Positions 58,853 through 64,000 of a stretch of DNA of 64,000 nucleotides are shown one piece after another. The position numbers and the translations under genes were made by a program. Where the stretch lies: the NCBI GenBank assembly GCA_007449985.2, contig VIIQ02000703.1:434001-498000 (forward strand), in the 5' to 3' direction. The stretch is from Desmodesmus armatus. Taxonomy: Eukaryota; Chlorophyta; Chlorophyceae; Sphaeropleales; Scenedesmaceae. Below the pieces are notes generated by a model. That model made no database searches. It was not told where the DNA came from and was given only the letters and a program-made list of their open reading frames with translations. Position 1 is the stretch's first letter, and each line of letters opens with the position of its first letter.

Positions 58853-59797
58853 CCTGCAGCAGGAGGTATCTGCTGCATGCCTGCCCCAGGTGGCGCTGGC
58901 CCCAACATGCCTCCCAAACCCTGACCTCCCTGCTGCTCTGAGAGCTTTCCTACGATGTAATCCCGCAATGCCACCATGACCTGCGCTGAGCGTCCCAAGT
59001 CTGAACTGTAGCCAAGCGCTGCTGCTGTCGCAGGCAACCTGCTGATGGTGGGCTCCAGGAACCCAAAGGGGTTGCCACTCAGCTGCAGGGCGGGCTGCTG
59101 AAGAGCAGCAGCAGCTTGCAAGACAGACTGCTCCTGCTGCTGCTGCTCCTGCTGCAAACCAGCCCGTGCATTGCTGGCCACCTGCTGCTCAAGGCTATTC
59201 AGCAGTGCGAGCCCTTCTGGGCCAACATGCGACCGCAGCTGCTGCAGCAAAGCAGCAGTCGCCTGCTGCTGCTGTCCCTGCTGTTCCTGCTGCGGCAGCT
59301 GCTGTGGCGGCTGCTGGAAGACGTGCTGCTGCTACTGCTGCTGCGGCAGCTGCTGAAAGAGCTGCTGCTGTGCATGGAGTGGCCAGCCTGCAGCCGCTGC
59401 TGCTGCTGTAGCTGCTGTGGGACCAGGCTGCTGCCAGAGCTGCTGGTTGCCCATGGAATGGCCAGGCTGCAGCCGCGGCTGCTGCTGCTTCAGCTGCTGT
59501 GGGACCAGACCTGCACGCCAAGGCTGTGCGGCACACATGCCAGCAATGTGCTGCTGCTGTTGCTGCTCCTCCTCCTCACCCAGCCACCAGCTGTGGGTGT
59601 GATCACCAGGGGAGACGGCTGCGCGAGCAGCAAACTGTGAGCGAGGCCTCATCCCCCCTGCCGGTGAGTAAAACATGGGGCTGCTGACCATCTGCTGCTG
59701 GTGGCCTGGCTCTTCAACCTCATACATCTGCATGATGTCAGCTGCCTCCTGCCTGCTGTGCTGTGCTGGACCCTGCTGCTGCTGTTGGCGTGGGCGG

Positions 59798-59837
<40 letters not shown>

Positions 59838-60326
59838 GCGGTGGCTGCCGCTGCCGCAACACACGGGCTTGCCCCTCGGGCATGTCTTCTGGCTCCTGCA
59901 CATGCACAAATGGCATACATGCAGAGGTGATGAGCATTGTCAGCACTTTGCCGGCCCAGGTGTGATTGAAAAGCGGTGATCTTCTCAGGCAGCACAACTG
60001 AGTTTGAATAGCTGGTAGGCACGCGCCTGCTGTCTCTGCAGAAGAAACCCGTGTGAAGTGCACTCCCGCTCACCTTGCTTTCTGCTGCCGGCGCCTCCTC
60101 ACTTGCCCCATCTGCCTCTGCTGCTGCCTCTTCCTCAGCAGCAACAAGCTCCTCCCGCTGCTGCTGCAGTTCTGCCAACTGTGCAGCACTGAGGCCATCT
60201 GGGCCACACTTCAGCTGCTGCAGGATAGCAGCCAGTTCCTCTTCTTCAGAGACTGGCTGCTGCTGCCTCTGCTGCTGCAATCCGACCTGGCCATGGCTGC
60301 TGCCTGCAGCTGCTGGTGGCGGCTCG

Positions 60327-60360
<34 letters not shown>

Positions 60361-61154
60361 GTGGTGACGACTCGGCGGCTGCAGCCGCAGTCGCCGTAGT
60401 GCTGCTGGCCTGCAGCTGCTTCTGTGCCTCTTGACGCAGCTCCAGCAGGCCCTGCTGCAACTGCTGCTGCATGTCTGTGACACCCTGAAGGGCCATGCCC
60501 AGCATCTCCTTCTCAGTCACAGGCTTGTCCACCCAAATGGCACCACTGTCCTTGGCCAGCTTGAAGCGCCGCATCTGGTCCCTGGATAATTCACAACACA
60601 ACAGCAGTGGCAGGAACAGTGGCAAAGCAGCGCACTCCAAAAATTGCAAGCACAGCATGTGTAAACACCATGGGTTGCACGTAGGGGCATGTACAAAGCC
60701 TATGGCCCTTACCCCCCCCCCTCCTGCATCTGCTTGTGTGCTGTCAATCTTACCTGACTAGTGCTGCCTGTGGTCCCTTGAGCAGCAGGTTGTAGACAGG
60801 GTTGTTGGTGTACTTGGTGGGCCTGTCAGGGTCTGTCACCACCTCCAGGAAGTCCTGCCACACCACGCCTGCCAGGTATGGCAACAAGTCTGCCATGCCC
60901 CTTGCTGACACCGGCACTGGCCGCCCAGCGGCATCTGCAGCTGCAATGCTGGCCCTGAAGGCAGCTGCACAGGGCAGCAGCAGGTCGATGATGGGCTGTG
61001 GTGTCAGGACCATGAGCGCAGGCCTCCAGTACTGGTCGTAGGGGTGGGCGTGCGGCCAGTTGCCCATGACCAGCAGGGTCGAAGGCTTGAGGGCTGTCAG
61101 GAGGTACACCCTTGTCAACGAGTGCAAGCGCCAACCGCCAAAGCGGCAGGTGTC
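58219..61154 (-). pseudogene. Crypton-like gene with GCR1_C-type DNA-binding domain, truncated and interrupted
   Basis: Exons 61154-60754, 60581-60074 and 59895-58219 join in phase. The first gives CRFGGWRLHSLTRVYLLT, MGNWPHAHPYDQYWRP and YTNNPVYNLLLKGPQAAL, a pattern I associate with the NDC10-like part of Crypton tyrosine-recombinase proteins. The last encodes STFRQYTSWYTDEQAPGYSQ and RIELEKVGSSWRKGCDKRRW, which match the GCR1_C-type DNA-binding domain. Between them lie long Gln/Ala/Glu runs. An in-frame TAG at 59332-59334 within a CAG run separates the Gln-rich part from the GCR1_C-like domain; without it the frame is open to 58219. TAG is used as a normal stop in GAPDH and ArsJ, so recoding is unlikely. 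The 5' part is cut off where the segmental duplication begins (61199). A hidden intron over the TAG cannot be excluded, in which case this would be a host gene. Confidence 0.55.
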
Positions 61155-61409
61155 CTAGACACACATACACACGCAAGCAGCAGTAGCAGCAGCAGCAGCA
61201 GTTATGCCCCAGTTGCTGACTCAAAACATTTGCAATCAGCATGCAGCAGTGACCGTGTGTCAGATGTCTGATGCACAGCACACCTCTTCACACGTGCATA
61301 AGGTCGTATGCAACTGCCTTGGGAGTCTGAGGACGTGCTGCTCATGACGCCTCACCTCACGACAATCAGTTTCACAAACACACAATCATGACTCAACCCC
61401 TCCATTCAA

Positions 61410-62720
61410 ATGCTGCATGCCGCAGGGGACTTGGCCCAGCAGTTGCAGCACAGCCAGTTGCAGCAGCAGCAGCAGTTACTGCAGGCAAGGGGTAGTGCCC
61501 CTGAGCATGGGCAGCAGCAGCAGCAGCTGCAGTCACTGCAAGCAAGGTCACAGCAAGCTGCACTGCGGCGGCAGGTCCTGCTGCAACAACAGCAGCTGCA
61601 AAGCTCCCTGGCGGCTGCACCAGCAGCAGCAGCTGCCAATGGGGCAGCAGGACCCAGCCGTGCCTTGAGCCCCAACAGCAGGAAGCGTCAGCACCACGCA
61701 GCAGCAGTCAGCACAGCAGCAGCAGCAGCACCAGCGGCAGATGTTTATGCAGGTCTTGCTGCCTGGACCCCGGCGGCCACTGCTGCTGCCGCCGCTGCAG
61801 GTGTCGCCACCCCATTCATGACCGCAGCACCCATCTCAGGTGCTGTCGGCCTGCACTCTGCACCAATGCAGCTCAGCCTAGACAGGGCAGAGGTGCTGCA
61901 GTCTGCACCACGTGCCGCCACAGCGGCATCAGACTCCCCCGCATACAGCAAACGCGCACGCAGCAATCCCATTCCTGGTGCGGCACGGGCTGCTGCAGCA
62001 GCAAACGCTGCCCGGGGTGTTTCCACTATGATGCGTGACGGCATCACGCAACCCTCAGCTGCAGGCAACGCAGCAACTGACGAACTCAACCCCAGGAGAA
62101 CAGCCACAGCTGCAGGCCTTGGTTCAAACTTCGCGGCCCTCCACGCGCGCAGCACTAGTCAGCAGCAGCCGGGTGTTGAGCTGCCCCTGCCAGAGCGGCT
62201 GCGAGCCTTCTATAGCGTGCCTATGTCGCCGTTGGAAGCCGCAGCAGCAGCACGCGACGCCGCTGCCGCGATAGCAGCCTGCTGTGCTCGCCGGGTGCAG
62301 TGCGGCACTGCAGCGACCGGCGTCAGCTCGCCTGTGGATGTGCTGCAAGCCATCTACGGCAGGACAGCAAGCTACAGTGGTGCACCAACCTGGCAGCCGC
62401 ACCAGTGGCTTGTGCAGGGGCAGGCTGTTCATCTGCTGCAGGAATCAGCGTCTGCGCCACTGCCACTGCAACTCCCAGAGCAGCAACAGGAGCAGCAGGT
62501 TGAGGGAGCTTCACAGCAGCAGCAGCAGCAGCAGGGGCGGCGGCTGCAGCAGCCGCAGTTGCCAGAGGAGGGGCCGTTTGGATTAGCGGCAGCGGCAGTT
62601 TCGGGTGCGGCCGTCATGAGCCCTGGTCAGGGGGTCAGCGGTGTGTCAATGCCGATGCATTCTTCGTGTGGGGATTTGTTCTTTCAGTGGCAGGACGAGG
62701 GGGAAGAAGCACCGGAGTAG
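61410..62720 (+). CDS. Duplicate of last exon of Gln-rich gene, 436-aa open frame
   Basis: Near-identical to the last exon of the gene ending at 39666, including the acceptor (GCCGCAG before 61425) and the C-terminus SSCGDLFFQWQDEGEEAPE. Upstream exons were not copied, so it lacks its original start. A single T-to-A difference makes an in-frame ATG at 61410 where copy 1 has TTG, so a 436-residue protein could be translated if the copy is transcribed. Differences from copy 1 are mostly substitutions and CAG/GCA length changes that keep the frame open. It may be a neutral pseudogene fragment or a young gene. Confidence 0.5.
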   Translation: MLHAAGDLAQQLQHSQLQQQQQLLQARGSAPEHGQQQQQLQSLQARSQQAALRRQVLLQQQQLQSSLAAAPAAAAANGAAGPSRALSPNSRKRQHHAAAVSTAAAAAPAADVYAGLAAWTPAATAAAAAAGVATPFMTAAPISGAVGLHSAPMQLSLDRAEVLQSAPRAATAASDSPAYSKRARSNPIPGAARAAAAANAARGVSTMMRDGITQPSAAGNAATDELNPRRTATAAGLGSNFAALHARSTSQQQPGVELPLPERLRAFYSVPMSPLEAAAAARDAAAAIAACCARRVQCGTAATGVSSPVDVLQAIYGRTASYSGAPTWQPHQWLVQGQAVHLLQESASAPLPLQLPEQQQEQQVEGASQQQQQQQGRRLQQPQLPEEGPFGLAAAAVSGAAVMSPGQGVSGVSMPMHSSCGDLFFQWQDEGEEAPE

Positions 62721-64000
62721 AACATGCACGTGCAAGCAGTGTTGCTTTGAACTCTACAAACATACAGTTCGCCGCTGGCACTGTTTGTTATGTGCCATGC
62801 TGTGGCAGCTATTGATGCCTATGCACGTGTTGTTTTGCAGGGCACACACCAAAGCAGACTGTGCAGCTGCATTACGGTTCTGCAGGCATGGAAGGGAAGG
62901 GTAATTGACTGCCACGCAGTGCAGTCCTTGTGCCCGTGGCGGTGTTTTTTGGCCAGGTCTGCGAGCTTCGAATAGCAGCAGGGAGTGCATTTGTGCTGGG
63001 ACATTTGTCATCATTGCTTATGTGTGTTACACTCGTTGCTGTCGGTTGTCACACTTGTCGGTCACACTTATATGGTGACATTTCAAGAACGCTGACATAG
63101 GTGTGGCCAGCTGGGGCAGACTGGTGTCACTGCCAAGGGGGCATGCTGCAGCAGACGTCATGCATGTATTGGGTATGGGTTAGTGGCTGATGCGAGTGCT
63201 TGATGAAAAGTGCTTGACTCAACTTTTGAAAAGTGCTTGCGTACATTGTGTCGCGTGTTGCACGGTGCAGGTTCCTCTCATGTGCTTGAGGCATGGTAGT
63301 TCCCCGCTGGCAGCACCACTGCACTGGGTGTCAAATGCAATGCTTTGATGTGTGCAGGGATAATTGGATAGAATGGCCTGCTTGATGTTTGGCTGTGTGG
63401 ATGTTGGCCCTTCGCATGTGCAGGTTTCTTCTTTTTTTCTGTGGTGGCTTCAGCTCGTGCGGCCTGTTGTTTGAGAGGTCGGATGCTGTGAATGCAAACT
63501 GCGTGACCCTTGGTCTCGCCCTGTTCCTACAGTCACATGCGCTTACTAAGCTGAGTGGCTTATGTTTAGAGAATGCTCCTGGCTCCTGTTGTGCGGCCTA
63601 GTGAGCCACAGACTTGGTTGGGGCCGGCATGGCCGTGGATTTTGATTATTGCGCCACGCGCTGACTCAGCATGTTTCAAACATGCATGCAATGAGTCATT
63701 GCCATGTGTATGATGTGTGCATGTGGGAAGCCAGCTGGCCACCCCGCCTTGCTGTTAATGCATTGCGGGTATGTTTCTCATGGTGCATGCCCTGCATGTC
63801 GTGCCGCATGGGGGGAATGCGGGTGGACTTCCCTTCTTTCAGGCGCTTGCGGTGCGTCTTAGCAGTCCGCGTGGGCGCTTTTTTCAGTGTTTGCCGCACA
63901 TCATGGGGTGGGCGTCAAGGAGGAAGGCACCGGTCAGAACGGGCGCACAGCCGTCCCCTGAAAATCAACAGCAGCACTGTTTGGGGTGCTTTGTCGGGGT
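62721..64000. other. Downstream part of duplicated segment
   Basis: Copy of the 3' flank of the Gln-rich gene (39667-40960). No separate gene is visible in either copy. The sequence includes GTCACACTTGTCGGTCACAC, with an extra ATTGTATG-containing repeat unit in copy 1 that is missing here. Confidence 0.6.

Larger units (their letters stand above)
61199..64000. repeat. Segmental duplication, copy 2, reaches window edge
   Basis: Matches 38136-40960 in the same orientation, 23.06 kb away. The left junction lies in a CAG/GCA run just upstream (in transcription sense) of the Crypton-like exon. Homology continues to the last base of the window. Confidence 0.93.

Noticed and set aside
59332..59334. 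TAG in a CAG run as evidence that TAG is read as glutamine in this organism
   Set aside because: GAPDH and ArsJ both end naturally at TAG with correct family lengths, so standard decoding is far more likely; a mutation or hidden intron explains it.

Overview
This window looks like nuclear DNA of a chlorophycean (volvocalean-type) green alga. Genes are split into many short exons with GT..AG introns, usually ending in TGCAG. Coding regions are rich in CAG/GCA-encoded Gln and Ala runs. TGTAA, the chlorophyte poly(A) signal, follows some genes. TTTAGGG plant-type telomere repeats occur inside one intron. I rebuilt the gene models by hand, joining exons so that phase and known protein motifs agree. 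No tRNA, rRNA or CRISPR array was recognised.

Layout. 1-2452 (-): N-terminal part of a BIG-type ARF guanine-nucleotide exchange factor, divergent from a complete six-exon bZIP factor at 3007-6845 (+). 6846-15313 is gene-poor and holds a decayed element with long inverted ends (10224-13818). 15314-16581 (-) is a small unrecognised three-exon gene, divergent from a complete 13-exon secreted subtilisin-like protease (17172-22664, +). 22665-25221 is repeat-rich. 25222-30271 (-) is a complete nine-exon GAPDH whose introns contain partial copies of its own exon ends. 33180-40960 holds a Gln/Ala-rich gene with local duplications; its 3' part is duplicated again at 61199-64000. 42881-43655 and 46565-47050 are tandem repeats. 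47274-47896 is a 623-bp element with two hammerhead ribozymes and an 11-bp target-site duplication. 48392-51251 (-) is a seven-exon phosphoglycerate kinase (PGK), head-to-head with a small unknown gene (51480-52212, +). That gene is followed by ArsJ, a major-facilitator exporter (53016-57750, +), with a LINE fragment in one intron. 58219-61154 (-) is a Crypton-like gene (GCR1_C-type DNA-binding domain) with an in-frame stop.

The most interesting set is GAPDH + PGK + ArsJ. In bacteria an ars-operon GAPDH joins arsenate to glyceraldehyde-3-phosphate, giving 1-arseno-3-phosphoglycerate, and ArsJ exports it. Here both partners lie about 23 kb apart in a eukaryotic genome, rich in spliceosomal introns. 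Between them is a PGK with non-canonical residues at conserved active-site positions. I read this as a eukaryotic arsenate-resistance neighbourhood, probably of bacterial origin, with PGK as a possible extra component. Retroelement fragments, segmental duplications and a ribozyme element in and around these genes show the region is actively rearranging.
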